DNA of 64,000 nucleotides from Gigantopelta aegis (GCF_016097555.1 NC_054706.1:80606228-80670227), one strand, 5' to 3'. Shown: positions 10,643 through 23,019, counted from the first letter of the stretch. The notes: generated by a model not told the origin, from the letters alone. A program made the numbers and translations.

Positions 10643-11473
10643 ATGTTTCACGTCTGCTGTCGCTTACGTGTCTTCGCAGCGTTAAAATGGCACACTCTAG
10701 CCACATCTGTGACATTACAAACTGACGGTGATGGCAAAGAATTCCTGATGTTTACTGAGAGGCAATCCAAGACCTGTCAGGGGGATAATCCTCAAACCAT
10801 GCGTGATGTGCAACCGAAAGTTTGGGCAACTGGTGACGATCGCTGTCCAGTTGACCTCTACAAGCGTTACTCTAACCTGCGTCCATCCGGATTCACCAAA
10901 CCTGAAACACCGTTCTATTTAGCAACAAACACAAAAGAAGCTTCTGAATTTTTTCCTTGGTTTAAACGCCAGCCTATTGGGGTAAACAAGTTATCTTCAA
11001 TCATGAGGCGAATGTCAAAAAATGCCGAACTCGCTCCCAACAAGAATTACACAAACCATTCTGCACGAAAATACTTAGTTCAAAAACTTTCTGAGAAAAA
11101 TATCCCTCCAACACACATAATGCAAATTTCTGGCCATAAAAATATACAAAGCATCAACAACTACAGCCACATTTCCACAACACAGCACCGTGAAATTAGT
11201 CATATTCTCAGTAACACGGTATCGGACCACCAGTCACGTGCTTTGGAAATGCACTCGACAGACACAACTTCAACGAAAATGATTGATTCTTGTACTACAT
11301 CTTCTACAAATCTTCTTGGCAAATTGTCTTCAATTTTTTCTGCTCCAATATATGGTGGAACCATAAATATTAACTTTTGTAAACACAATAACATGAAACT
11401 GAATCTCCTGAAAGCAAGCCCAAACGTCGAAAACTCACACGTGACACTGAGACCGACGCGCTTTGAATTTTGA
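10643..11473 (+). pseudogene. Crypton-like tyrosine recombinase (DUF3504), 5'-truncated
   Basis: A 276-residue frame matches the catalytic C-terminal half of the DUF3504/Crypton tyrosine recombinase family, also found in ZMYM- and QRICH1-type host proteins. Visible landmarks are GKEFLMFTERQSKT (31-44), RCPVDLYKRY (67-76), PFYLATN (90-96), NHSARK with the HxxR pair H139/R142, ISGH (162-165) and the likely nucleophile region NNYSHIS with Y174. The expected upstream core-binding domain and the first catalytic arginine segment (usually an LRG..EHR block before the tryptophan at residue 16) are missing or unrecognisable, so the first Met is probably not the native start. The C-terminal 100 residues are low in recognisable motifs. 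The frame is otherwise open, suggesting either a recent insertion or a longer gene with an upstream exon not seen. No terminal repeats are expected for Cryptons. Confidence 0.7.
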
Positions 11474-11757
11474 AAGTTTAAACGTTTTGCAGAAAACTCA
11501 AATGATGGACTTTGAATAGTGATTGTTATATTATAGTTTATTAAACTAATATTCTGTTTACTACTAGTGTGTGTTATTTGTTTTAATTATTTTTATTTTT
11601 GGGATGGAGGGACTCTATGACATTGCGAAAGCATAAATACTTTAATAGTATAAAACGAGTGCATAGGCAAAGAAGGGTTATGCGCTCTGAATCACTCCGC
11701 TGTTTTGTTTACGTTCAGTGTCCTGTTTAGTGAGAGACAAAAAATATATTTGGCGAC

Positions 11758-12703
11758 TCAAATTAATAATGTAGCGCGTTGTAATAAATAGAATACTATA
11801 CTCGCTTGACGAAGTTCGTTGACGTTAGCGGGTGGGTTGAGACGACGCCTCAATCGTCTGTCCAGACTATCCCAGACATGCTCGATGGGGTTGAGATCAG
11901 GACTTTTAGCGGGCCATTCATCAATGAAATCAACGTTATTTGTCCTAAGAAAATTTACAGTGTCTCTAGCTGTATGAGACGTGGCATTATCATGCTGAAA
12001 AATCGAGATGTTGGCGTTGTTATGGAACAGAGGAATCACGTGATGAGCGAGAATGTCATCGCGGTAACGTTGAGCATTTAAATTGCCATCAATGACGACT
12101 AGTGGTGAACGATAACCATGGGCAATGGCTGCCCAGACCATGACACAACCCCCACCCCCGAAACGATCTCGTTCAAGACACAACAGTCAGCATAGCGTTC
12201 ATTTCTCCTACGGTAGACGCGCACCCTGTCATCACCACGTTGTAAAGAAAATCTGGATTCATCCGAAAAAAGAACGGTATTCCAGCGTCGCCGTATCCAA
12301 CGAGTGTGTACACGTGCCCAATTAAGACGATGACGTTGCGTTAAAACGCATCCGACGTAAGGACGTCGTGCATGTAAACCGTTCTCCCGCAGACGATTAC
12401 GAACAGTTTGCCCACTGATTCGGTTATTATGAAGCCCAGGTGTGTTAGTAGCAGTAGCAGTGGCAGTTTGGAATCGATTGCGAAATGCGTGTTCATGATA
12501 TAGCGGTCTTGACCACGCGTTGTAACACGCAGACGTCCACGACGTGTCAAGTCGTTGGTGCTTCCTGTCGTTCGAAATCTTACGCGAAGATTTCGTATCG
12601 CTTGACTAGAACTCCCAACATGTCTTGCAACGTCTTCTGTCGACATGCCAGCATCAAGCATGCCAATCGCCCGTTCGCGTAAATTATTGGGTATTCTTGG
12701 CAT
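11758..12703 (-). pseudogene. Tc1/mariner-like transposase, decayed (copy 1)
   Basis: The N-terminal part (from 12703 leftwards) begins MPRIPNNLRERAIGML and has helix-turn-helix character (ARHVGSSSQAIRNL) and a basic linker. LFSDESRF near 12265 supplies the first catalytic Asp in another frame. The C-terminal part (12183-11758) reads GCVMVWAAIA, then FQHDNA (second Asp) and SPDLNPIEHVWD (Glu). I count 35 residues between the second Asp and the Glu. At least two frame changes separate the pieces, so it is inactive. No convincing terminal inverted repeats were found. Confidence 0.85.
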
Positions 12704-12709
12704 ACTAAA

Positions 12710-13480
12710 AATGCTACAATGTAAAAAACGTTAATTTGTTTACAAATTTTGAAGCGTTTTCGTTCACTTGACAACAATGTCAGTAAGACAAGTAAAACAA
12801 ATTGACCGAATACTACACGGGACATGTCGAACCATGCAGTCACGTGCAAATTGAATTTCACGTTGTCGACGATTAACAGTGCAAAAATAATCGATAAAAT
12901 TCATGAATCCTAATAATACAGCTCAAGGCTAATACTACCTATATAGTTTCATTACACAATGAATTCTTTAACACAACAAATACTATATGTACAAATCGGA
13001 AGTTTCTTTTTTTGTTCAGTATATATATACTACAGAATTATCTTAGAGGGTCTAAGGAGCAACCAAGGAACATTTCTCCCTAAAATGATTCAAATGGCCT
13101 TATTTGTCCTTCCCTTTTCAAGGCAACACTCCACCATTTGTCATGTCGTTACTTGCTGTAGCAACCTAATAAAGTCTGGTTTAGGAAATAGTTCCTCATA
13201 AACAAAATATTACAAAATTCTGATAAGTTTTTTGAATTTATTCTTTGATGATTACACGTCTGTTGATCTGTGTAGCATTTAAATAAGCCATTGGTTTGAA
13301 GTTACTGGTTATATGTGCTACTAACTGATAACAACTGTGCAAGTGGTATGGCGTCACTTGTTACAACAGCAACACGAGGCGGTGCCAAGGTATGGAGGCT
13401 GTTAACGGAACAATTTCGTGGTCGACCTATGTTGATATTTTACACAGTACTTGTCAGATGATAGCACTCACTAAAAAGTT
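12710..13480. other. no gene recognised
   Basis: AT-rich flank of the Tc1-like copy. Short open frames have no family-like motifs. Confidence 0.5.
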
Positions 13481-13484
13481 AAAG

Positions 13485-13804
13485 TTTGTTTTGTTTAACG
13501 ACACCACTAGAGCACATTGATTTATTAATAATCGGCTATTGGATCTTGGATGTCAAACATTTGGTAATTCTGACTCGTAGTCATCAGAGGAAACCCGCTA
13601 CATTTTTCTTAATACAGCAAGGGATCTTTTATATACACTTCCCCACAGACAGGAAAGCACATACCACAGCCTTTATCCAGTTGTGGTGCACTGGTTGGAA
13701 CGACAAAAAAGCAAATCACCTGAATGGATCCACCGAGGTGGTTCGATCCTGCGACGCAAGCACCTCAAGCTTAACACTCAATCGACTGAACTAAATCCTG
13801 CCAC
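13485..13804 (-). repeat. tRNA-headed SINE, family A
   Basis: Full-length reverse copy: GTTTGTTTTGTTTAACGACA at the left, AAGGGATCTTTTATA in the middle, and a tRNA-like head with GGATCGAACCACC (minus strand) near the right end. Confidence 0.75.
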
Positions 13805-13952
13805 CCTAAAATCAGTAGCCACACGACCCTCTCGATAGTGTTGTATTTTTCACAGACTTGGGGGGGGGGGGGGGGGAATTGGCACAAGTTCGCAAATGGA
13901 AAACACAAAACACCACTAAAGACTGAGTTACTTTTAATACGTCCTAAGCTCG

Positions 13953-14037
13953 TGCTCCACAACTGGGATAACAAAGGTCGTGGCCTGTCTGTGTGATGCT
14001 GTGGGTTTCCTCTCTTATTATTTGTGTGGTTCTTCAC
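13953..14037 (+). repeat. SINE family B, left part split by a solo LTR
   Basis: GTGCTCCACAACTGGGATAA through GTGGGTTTCCTCTCTTATTA and TTGTGTGGTTCTT match the SINE B body. The element resumes at 15340 with AACCATATATCCGACGCCAT. Confidence 0.6.
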
Positions 14038-15339
14038 TGTGACGGAACATGCTCTTAATTTTGTTTTCGCCTGTGGCGATATTAATTGTTTTAGAGGGCC
14101 GTGTGCAGATCCAATATGCACTTAAGCCCAGGTGGGCACTTTGTTACGTAATACCTCTGCGCGACAGTGGTCGAGCTGCTCTCTCTAATACACACCCAGT
14201 CCAGGTGTGGAGGCCATGTGGCCAGTAGTTACGTCATACCTCCGCTAGTTCGGTACGATCGGGGTATATTTGGCGAACTAGGCGACAGTAAGTCTAGGCT
14301 TCTAAGAAGGATATGCCATCTTGGTCTCTGTGGAAAATTCACATGATACGTGAGGTGCCGCGATGTACCCCCAGGCGATATTCGGTTTTTATGATAAATA
14401 GCTAGGGTTTTAGAGATATCGGGGGGGGGGGGGGGGGGAAACATAGGAAGGCTGCAGGGGAAACGGACGTCGTCCACTGAACGAAATATATAAGTTCAGT
14501 CCGGACGTGGTAATTATATATTATTTCTGCTCTGTTGTATAACCTTGATGTGATTGATGTGACTTTAAATTTTTTAATACTGTAATATACCAATGTTATT
14601 TAGACGGTGCTGCCGGTCATCTGACGCAGTGAACTGTAGGCTCACAGTCTAAATAATTATTAAAACTTAGCCAGTCATCCTAGAGGACCTAGGTAAACTG
14701 TAGGTTATTGTCTTTATTGTGATAGGTACCAGTATTAATTCTGTGTTACAAGGTTACTGAATGAGTAGTTAAGGGTTAATTAAAAATTAACCAGTTAGGA
14801 ATAGAGTTGTAATTCCTTTATTAATTAAGTTCCCCTGGCAGCGTTTCTCAATTATCACACGTTACTGAATGAGTAGATAAGGGTTAATTAAAAATTAACC
14901 AGTTAGGAATAGAGTTGTAATTCCTTTATTAATTAAGTTCCCCTGGAAGCGTTTCTTAATTATCACACGTGTGGGTGTTGTGTCACGGTGAAGTGATTAG
15001 AATATTGTGTAAACTAGACACCTAGTGATTAACTAATTAAGTGATCAGTTCTGGGTTGTTACTATTTGTTGTTGTTAATTAACTACTGCGGCAGTACATT
15101 TGTCAGCGTAGATTAATACAGATTCCAAAGTGTATTGTGTTTTTGTTGTGTTTTCTAGTGAACTAAACGTGCTATATTATATATACTTTATATAAGATCT
15201 TATCTCTGTTCATACCTAGAGACGAGCCACGCGGGTATATACTGCCCGATACAGAGAGATCTAATAGATATACAGTTAGGAGAGATATTTGGATAATCGT
15301 GTTTCATTCAGTTACGGGTATTATAGGATCCCCGTGACA
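14038..15339. mobile_element. solo LTR of a retrotransposon (fossil)
   Basis: A 1.3-kb block starts TGTGACGG and ends CCGTGACA, the TG...CA inverted termini of LTRs. It interrupts a SINE between its GTGTGGTTC and AACCATAT blocks, and five-base near-identical direct repeats (positions 14033-14037 and 15340-15344) flank it. No internal coding region is present, so it looks like a solo LTR left by recombination. Family (Gypsy, BEL or other) cannot be told without the internal part. It carries an internal ~107-base tandem duplication and a G run near 14420. Confidence 0.6.
14756..14972. repeat. two-copy ~107-bp duplication inside the solo LTR
   Basis: TTACTGAATGAGTAG... through TTAATTATCACACG occurs twice with near identity; each copy includes AATTAAAAATTAACCAG. 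Confidence 0.9.
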
Positions 15340-15456
15340 TTAACCATATATCCGACGCCATATAACTGTAAATAAAATGCGCTGAGCGCGTCGATAAATG
15401 TGAGTAGCCTAGCTTATATAGAGACAGCAAGTTTGTTCTCTCTCTCTGTCTCTCTC

Positions 15457-15521
<65 letters not shown>

Positions 15522-15605
15522 TTCACATACTAAATTTTTTATACCAAATGGCCGATGTATTTTTATTTGTGCTGATAATCATTAAACACTCATTCATTCA
15601 TTCAT
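15340..15605 (+). repeat. SINE B remnant, CT-expanded body and tail
   Basis: AACCATATATCCGACGCCAT and AAATAAAATGCGCTGAGCGC are the SINE B tail. They are followed by a second SINE piece (GTAGCCTAGC, GACAGCAAGTTTG), a CT array and a CCGATGTATTTTT tail ending in CATTCATTCATTCATT. Confidence 0.55.
15436..15530. repeat. (CT)n microsatellite
   Basis: About 95 bases of CT with a few GTCT units, sitting where SINE B normally has its CCTCTCTC tract. Confidence 0.95.
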
Positions 15606-16560
15606 TATGTCGATAACTATGCACTTTAGTGAGTGTCATATACGTGACATACTAGAGACAAAATTCACTGAGAGAAACAGAAGTATATCACGGTATGTTG
15701 GGTTGGGGGGGGGGGGGGGAGAGGGGGGGTGATTGCCTAACATGAATGATACCTACAGCTGTCAGTTTAAGCCGACAGCGACAGTTTATTCCGACAGAAT
15801 AGTCAAAGAGAGACAACTCTGTTGATTCAGGCGCTTGTTCATCATAAAACTGTAACCTCTAGTAAGTTTAGTATTTTATTATTCACAACAGCTCGTGGAC
15901 GGTTACTTTCTTCCAGTGAGATATCATTTCCAGATTTTCTTTAGCTCTTATCGACAGTCTCTCTTCCCCACCCTGTACTGTATATTTTGTTTATAAACTC
16001 GTGTGTTTTCTTGACAACAGATCATCATTCCATCAGTGTACTCCAAAACTTTGTTGGTCGGTGGCTTATAACACACCTGCACTACAAGCAGGCGCGTGTG
16101 TAATGTGTAGGTTTCGGCGGTCGAAACACCTCCCTGCTCCTCTCTGCTCAAGCTAAACAACAAAAAGCAATACATTATTCCGGGGAACGTATTTCGCCCC
16201 CCCCCCCCCCCCCCCCCCCCCATAAACTTCGCTCGCCACAGGTGCGGACAACTCCTGTTGAAACAACGCGAAAGCGTACGGGTTGGAAGGAGATCATCAC
16301 ATTGACAAAAAAGAGAGGGACATTAAATGAGCTGGCCTGAAACCTTTTCACCATGTATTTCCATGAGTTCACTCACACTAATAAAATGCATGGCGATTCC
16401 TTTGGAAGCACGCATGGCTGTTTCGTAGTATTGCAGATTTTAATAAACGATGTTATCCAGATTCGGGCATTTTCCTTTTAATTCTGGCAAATATCAGCCT
16501 GCCCCCACCCACCACTCACCTATGCCTATTGCCTATTGTATATGTCTATGCCTATTGTAC
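15606..16560. other. no gene recognised; G and C homopolymers
   Basis: G run near 15706 and a C run of about 24 at 16197-16220. Flanking frames are opened by the homopolymers and have no coding support. Confidence 0.5.
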
Positions 16561-16562
16561 TT

Positions 16563-16772
16563 CATGGTTACAATTATGGAACACAAAATAGGTTAGTCAT
16601 GGTTACAATTATGGAACACAAAATAGGTTAGTCATGGTTACAATTATGGAACACAAAATAGGTTAGTCATGGTTACAATTATGGAACACAAAATAGGTTA
16701 GTCATGGTTACAATTATGGAACACAAAATAGGTTAGTCATGGTTACAATTATGGAACCCAAAATAGGTTAGT
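16563..16772. repeat. 35-bp minisatellite, six copies
   Basis: Unit CATGGTTACAATTATGGAAC plus ACAAAATAGGTTAGT, spaced exactly 35 bases and almost identical between copies. Confidence 0.95.
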
Positions 16773-16798
16773 TATGCTTTCTTTAAAAGGAGGGCGAG

Positions 16799-17099
16799 CG
16801 GGGCGTAGCCCAGTTGTAAAGCGCTCGTCAGATGTGCTGTCGGTCTAGGATCGATCCCAGTCGGTGTTTCCGTTAGGCTATTTTTCGTTTCTGCTTGTGT
16901 ACCACAACTGGTATATCAAAGGCCGTGATATATGCTATATTGTCTGTGGGATGGTGCATATAAAAAAAATCGCTTGCTACTAATGGAAAAATGTAGCGGG
17001 TTTCCTCTCTATGACTATACGTAAAAATTGGCAAATGTTTGACATCCAATAGCCGATAATTAATAAATCAGTGCGCTCTAGTTAAACAAAACAAACTTC
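16799..17099 (+). repeat. tRNA-headed SINE, family A, full length
   Basis: The head GGGCGTAGCCCAGTTGTAAA has a box-A-like TAGCCCAGTTG, and box-B-like GGATCGATCCC follows at 16849. The body and the TTAAACAAAACAAACTT tail are complete. Transcription would be by RNA polymerase III from these internal boxes. Confidence 0.85.
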
Positions 17100-18160
17100 T
17101 TAAAAGTTTCAAATGAAGCCGTGCTCGGTAAAACTGGACGATTTACTTTAGGATAATTTAGAGGATGATAATCAAATACTGGATTCAGTTGATGGAACCA
17201 TATCAACTTTCCAGTTAATGTTATTTAATACGGGATGATTTCATTGAACTTAGCAACAGTAACTGGTGTCTAAATTTAGATATTTACTATTTCATTGAGC
17301 ATGTTCCAGCGCGTGGATAACCTGACATGTGGGTGGTGTCAGTTTGTTTTGATCTATGTTCAAAAGAGTGAAAGATGTGTGTTTACCAACCCGGCACGAT
17401 TCGCGGATCTCATCCGATTTTACTGCAACCATTTTGACAGCTTTTAAATGGTTTTCTATTCTAAAAATATATTATGCATTTAAATGACAGGTTTTTATGT
17501 AATTTTAGAATAGCATTACATAACTTTATGGTAAATATATCTCGTAGATCAAAAGGCAAATATTTCGTATCTCAGAGTGTAAAACATCTAAAGCAGATTT
17601 TAAATCAACAGTGTAAAACATATTTTAAGATAAAACAATGGTTTAGGTATGACGCTGTTTTAAGGATCTGTTTTAAATTTTAAGACATATTTTATGTGAC
17701 AGATACACATTTGAGGCAGTGTATTTTGCGTGGGTGGGGGTGAGCTATCTAGGTGATGCATGGATGGCTTAAATTGCAGTTTTCTAGCACACAACCAACA
17801 GTAATGCTTTAGAAGACACTACATATGTTTGGGAGTTCCTCGTAGATTTGGCTTCAAAGTTAAAAGACCAGGCCGTAGTCTTTTCTCTCATGAATTAAAT
17901 TCTTAAACTTCTTGAGAATCCATACAAGAAAAGATTTATTGTGGGGTCCAGCAAACAGATCACCAAATCCATGTCTCAAACGCCAAACACTGTCTTGACC
18001 ACAATAAAGGATGGACTAATTAATTCTAGTTTTATAACAGTTGATTTTTCAACGTTATCACCCACGACAAACTAAAGAAAGAAAAAACTGCTTATTTAAT
18101 CAATGAACGTTTGTTACAAAGAAAGATGAACGAAAATACAACTCTATATCTGGTCCCTGT
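17100..18160. other. no gene recognised
   Basis: AT-rich sequence; the longest open frame (17474-17683) has no recognisable motif. Confidence 0.5.
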
Positions 18161-18164
18161 CCCA

Positions 18165-19450
18165 CAAAGCCACCTTAGCCCTAATATGATCGCCTTAAGT
18201 GCATAGCTATCTTATACACTTGAGGAGATCGGAGCGCTAAGACCACTTTAAGTGCATAACTATCTTATACACTTGAGGAGATCGGAGCGCTAAGACCACT
18301 TTAAGTGCATAGCTATCTTATACACTTGAGGCAATCGTAGCCCTAAGATCACTTTAAGTGCATAGCTATCTTATACACTTCAGGAGATCGGAGCGCTAAG
18401 ATCACTTTAAGTGCATAGCTATCTTATACACTGGAGGATATCGGAGCGCTAAGCCCACTTTAAGTGCATAACTATCTTATACACTTGAGGAGATCGGAGC
18501 GCTAAGACCACTTTAAGTGCATAGCTATCTTATACACTTGAGGCAATCGTAGCCCTAAGATCACTTTAAGTGCATAGTTATCTTATACACTTGAGTCGAT
18601 CGGAGCGCTAAGATAACTTTAAGTGCATAGCTACCTTATACACTTGAGGAGATCAGGGCGCTAAGATCACCTTAAGTGCATAGCTACATTATACACTTGA
18701 GGAGATCGGAGCGCTAAGATCACCTTAAGTGCATAGCTACCTTATACACTTGAGGAGATCGTAGCGCTAAGATCACCTTAAGTGCATAGCTATCTTATAC
18801 ACTGGAGGATATCGTAGCGCTAAGATCACTTTAAGTGCATAGCTATCTTATACACTGGGGGCGATCGGAGCGCTAAGATCACTTTAAGTGCATAGCTATC
18901 TTATACACTTGAGGAGATCGTAGCGCTAAGATCACCTTAAGTGCATAGCTATCTTATACACTTGAGGAGATCGTAGCCCTAAGATCATTTTAAGTGCATA
19001 GCTACCTTATACACTTGAGGTGATCGTAGCGCTAAGACCACCTTAAGTGTATAGCTATCTTATACACTTGAGGCGATCGTAGCGCTAAGACCACCTTAAG
19101 TGTATAGCTATCTTATACCACTTGAGGCGATTGTAGCGCTAAGACCACCTTAGGTGTATAGCTATCTTATACACTTGAGGCGATCGTAGCGCTAAGACCA
19201 CCTTAGGTGTATAGCTATCTTATATACTTGAGGCGATCGTAGCGCTAAGACCAGCTTAGGTGTATAGCTATCTTATACACTTGAGGCGATCGTAGCGCTA
19301 AGACCACCTTAGGTGTATAGCTATCTTATACACTTGAGGCGATCGTAGCGCTAAGACCACCTTAAGTGTATAGCTATCTTATACCACTTGAGGGGATCGT
19401 AGCGCTAAGACCACCTTAAGTGTATAGCTATCTTATACACTTGAGGCGAA
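18165..19450. repeat. 53-bp minisatellite of hairpin-forming units
   Basis: About 24 copies. Each unit carries CCTTAAGTGTATA, a GCTATCT spacer, then TATACACTTGAGG, which pair with one mismatch, followed by a palindromic TAGCGCTA. The left half uses AGTGCATA and the right half AGTGTATA, giving two subfamilies. A related single copy occurs near 53665-53725. Confidence 0.93.
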
Positions 19451-19454
19451 GCGA

Positions 19455-19560
19455 AGCGAATATAAGTTTAACACGAAGGTTTCGAGCACGCCTGTCACGG
19501 GCTTAATCTCTGACATCGACAGTGACTAAGTCCGGGCCGGGGGTGAGGGGGAGGGGGGTA
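19455..19560 (+). repeat. dispersed repeat, copy 1
   Basis: GGTTTCGAGCACGCCTGTCA, CGGGCTTAATCTCTGACATC and AGTGACTAAGTCCGGGCC match the copy at 30712-30805. Confidence 0.75.
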
Positions 19561-19786
19561 AGTTTGAGGTGGACGGAATTTGCAATAAAAATTTAGAAGT
19601 AGGTTCTGAGACCTAGGCCAAAATCAGCTGATACAACCTGTTCATGTCTGGACAAAAACAAAATATACCCAAAAATAAATTAGAGTGCTCGGCCGAAAAG
19701 GTTTTAAGGTGATTTGAGCAATTGTGACGGGCTACCTATTTAAAGTGTGTTGGACTAATTCTACACTTGAGTAGATCGGAGCGCTA

Positions 19787-19832
19787 AGATCATGCCCTGA
19801 ACGTAAAGCCCTATGCCATGACCTGATCCACT
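19787..19832 (+). repeat. fragment of the TGACC-tailed repeat
   Basis: CTGAACGTAAAGCCCTATGC matches the end block of the repeat at 8836-8960. Confidence 0.5.
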
Positions 19833-19857
19833 GGTGAATCACTGTTAACTGCAATAA

Positions 19858-20274
19858 GCTTAGATGGGACAGCATGATTTCTGCTTAGATGGGACAGCAT
19901 GATGGGACAGCATGATTTTTGCTTACATGGGACAGTATGATTTCTGCTTACATGGGACAGCATGATTTCTGTTTAGATGGGACAGCATGATTTCTGCTTA
20001 CATGGGACAGCATGATTTCTGCTTACATGGGACAGCATGATTTCTGCTTACATGGGGCAGCATGATTTCTGCTTGGATGGGACAGCATGATTTCTGCTTG
20101 GATGGGACAGCATGATTTCTGCTTACATGGGACAGCATGATTTCTGCTTACATGGGACAGCATGATTTCTGTTTAGATGGGACAGCATGATTTCTGCTTA
20201 CATGGGACAGCATGATTTCTGCTTACATGGGACAGCATGATTTCTGCTTACATGGGACAGCATGATTTCTGCAT
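19858..20274. repeat. 25-bp minisatellite
   Basis: About 16 copies of GCTTACATGGGACAGCATGA plus TTTCT, with point variants and one short unit. Confidence 0.95.
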
Positions 20275-20523
20275 GTCAATTGTTGAAACCTACACCAGAC
20301 AGCTGATGGTAGTGGACATTAGCTGGAGAGAAACGTGCACACAGTACATATGTCAAGTCATGTTGTCCGTGTGTTTGTGCCTTTAGTATGTCAAGGGTTG
20401 TACTACTCTAGCGTTAATCATATACGTGCAATTTGTTTGTTATTTATCATTCTTGAACATTCCAGTAAGTCAACAAGAAATGTATACGTATGTTGTCTAA
20501 TGTGTGCATATTTTCTTATTTCT

Positions 20524-20570
<47 letters not shown>

Positions 20571-20819
20571 TTACTATCATTACCACCATTACCACTACTA
20601 TCACTACTACTACTACTACTACCACTACTACCACTACTACCACTACTACTACTACCACTACTACTACCTCTACTACTACTACTACTACCACTACTACTAC
20701 CACTACTACTACCACTACTACCACTACTACTACTACTACCACCACTACTACTACTACCACGACTACTACTACCACTACTACCACTACTACTACTGCTACT
20801 ACTACTGCTACTACTACTA

Positions 20820-20883
<64 letters not shown>

Positions 20884-21065
20884 CACTACTACTACGACTA
20901 CCACTATTACTATCATTACCACCACCTACCACTACTATCACTACTACCACTGCTACTACTACCACCACTACCACCACTACTACCACCACCACTACTACTA
21001 CCACTACTACTACCACTACCACTACTACCACTACTACCACCACTACTACTACCACTACCACTACT

Positions 21066-21112
<47 letters not shown>

Positions 21113-21153
21113 CACTACTACCACTACTACTACTACTACCACTACTACTACCA

Positions 21154-21199
<46 letters not shown>

Positions 21200-21207
21200 A
21201 ACTACAT
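20524..21207. repeat. (TAC/CAC)n trinucleotide array
   Basis: About 685 bases of TAC repeats with interspersed CAC, TAT and GAC. All frames are open, giving fake Tyr, Thr, Leu or Val runs; nothing supports coding. Confidence 0.97.
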
Positions 21208-21244
21208 GTAATAATAACTGCAAGTTTCAGTATTGTATTTGATC

Positions 21245-21860
21245 ATAAATAAATAAATAAATGAAATTTAAATAAGGAATATATATTTCGTAGTTTTTAT
21301 ATTTGCTGATTATGTGATTAAAAAACAAACATAACCACAAACACAAACACAAGCACAAATATAAATGCACCCACCCCCTCCCCCCAACAACCCACACACA
21401 ACGGTCAAAAGCTTTGATTACCACATATTTCAGCCTGTTAAGTAACACAATAATAATTAATGGCCAGTAGAAAAAAACCCTAAAAAACCCACCCAACAAC
21501 AAGTCTGTTAGCAAATCACGTACAATGAATCTTAATTTAACGCTTCGCTGATTCTTCCAAGTTCAGTGGACTCTCCTCGTGACTGTGTCACGTGACCTGG
21601 TCGCGCGACGCCTCGTGATTCGACAGAACAATAAACGAGATGGTCATTGCTAGGCTACGCGTTAAATATTTGTGACCACATAATAATTAAAAACACGTTA
21701 ATGAATGACCTTTTCATGACACAGTTTTATTTTACGTACTTGAAGGTGACATGACAAGCTGTTTGTATAGAGAACACTTGGTGTGTTATAGAGGTGTTTA
21801 CTGTCACTTCGGTATCGGCCGGCCTTAAAGTATATCATTTAAGGAAAAAATGAAGGACTT
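21245..21860. other. no gene recognised
   Basis: AT-rich sequence with a short CACAAA-like tract near 21330-21365. Confidence 0.5.
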
Positions 21861-21861
21861 T

Positions 21862-22175
21862 TTATTTATTTAACGGCGCACTCAACACATTTTATTTACG
21901 GTTATATGGCGTCGGACATATGGTTAAGCACCACAAAGATATTGAGAGAGAAAACCCGCTGTCGTCACTTCATGGGCTACTCTTTTCGATTAGCAGCAAG
22001 GGATCTTTTATATGCACCATTCCACAGACAGGATAGTACATACCACGGCCTTTGATATACCAGTCATGGTGCACTGGCTGGAACAAGAAATAGCCCAAAG
22101 GGCCCACCGACGGGGATCGATCCCAAACCGACCGCGCATCGAGCGAGCGCTTTACCACTGGGCTACGTCCCGCCC
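21862..22175 (-). repeat. tRNA-headed SINE, family B, full length
   Basis: The tail TTTATTTAACGGCGCACTCA lies at the left, then GGTTATATGGCGTCGGACAT. The head at the right reads, on the minus strand, GGGCGGGACGTAGCCCAGTG with box-B-like GGGATCGATCCCC. The head is shared with family A while the tail differs. Confidence 0.85.
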
Positions 22176-23010
22176 TTTATCATTTAAATGCCAAATGGGA
22201 AATGACTAACGTACAATAAATGTGTACTGTTATTATATGTGTTAGTCTTTTAAATATATTAATAAATACTATATTATGAGACCAAATATAAACAAATTTA
22301 GCCAGCTTTTTAAAATATAAAATCATCGGCACCGTTGAAGTTGTGTAAATTGATAACTATTTTCACTAAGCCATTCTCTTTCGCTTAAAGGGACATACCC
22401 TAGTTTTTAAGCACTAAGGCATATTTTGTACTATTAGAGCCGTTTTTGATAACTGAAATCATACTTTACTTAGATTACTGTTTAGATTATGCATTTCCGT
22501 ACATTCGAAGTGTTTTTGGACATCCTGGTGTTTTTAATATCACAAAATGCAATTCTCATAGTTTTAAAAACGCACGTGCGTCTGAGAGGTAACAGTTATT
22601 TTTAGAGTGTATTTCACCATTTCAAAGTCACAGACTCATGTTTCATTAAATTGTAACTTTATCCAAATGTGTTACAGGTTTGTAGATTAACAAAATTTGG
22701 TGTTAATTTTAGGTTTTGTCCCTTTAAGACTTCTGTTGAAGGAAAGGAAGTGCCGTCAGTCAGGAGCCATGGCAACATGTGTTTTTTTGGTTGTTTTTTT
22801 GGGTTTTTTTTTTTGGGGGGGGGGGGGGTGGTTTATTGTCCCCAGAAATATTTGGCAGTGTCAGGGTTGAGGTTGGCAACATGTTTACCATATACGGAAC
22901 CTGTTTGATAACGAAAATTAGTTTAGTTTCTTCTTTAGAATATCAGTCTACAAACAACGTTTTGTAGTGCCCAAACGGATTTCACCTCCTAATAATTTCG
23001 TACGTACGAA
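22176..23010. other. no gene recognised
   Basis: AT-rich sequence, with a T run and a G run near 22795-22830 that create artificial open frames. Confidence 0.5.
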
Positions 23011-23019
23011 AAAATATAT

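Noticed and set aside
20335-21252. Long open frames of Tyr, Leu, Thr or Val runs in all phases
   Set aside because: They are translations of a TAC-based trinucleotide array; every frame is open for lack of stop-forming triplets.
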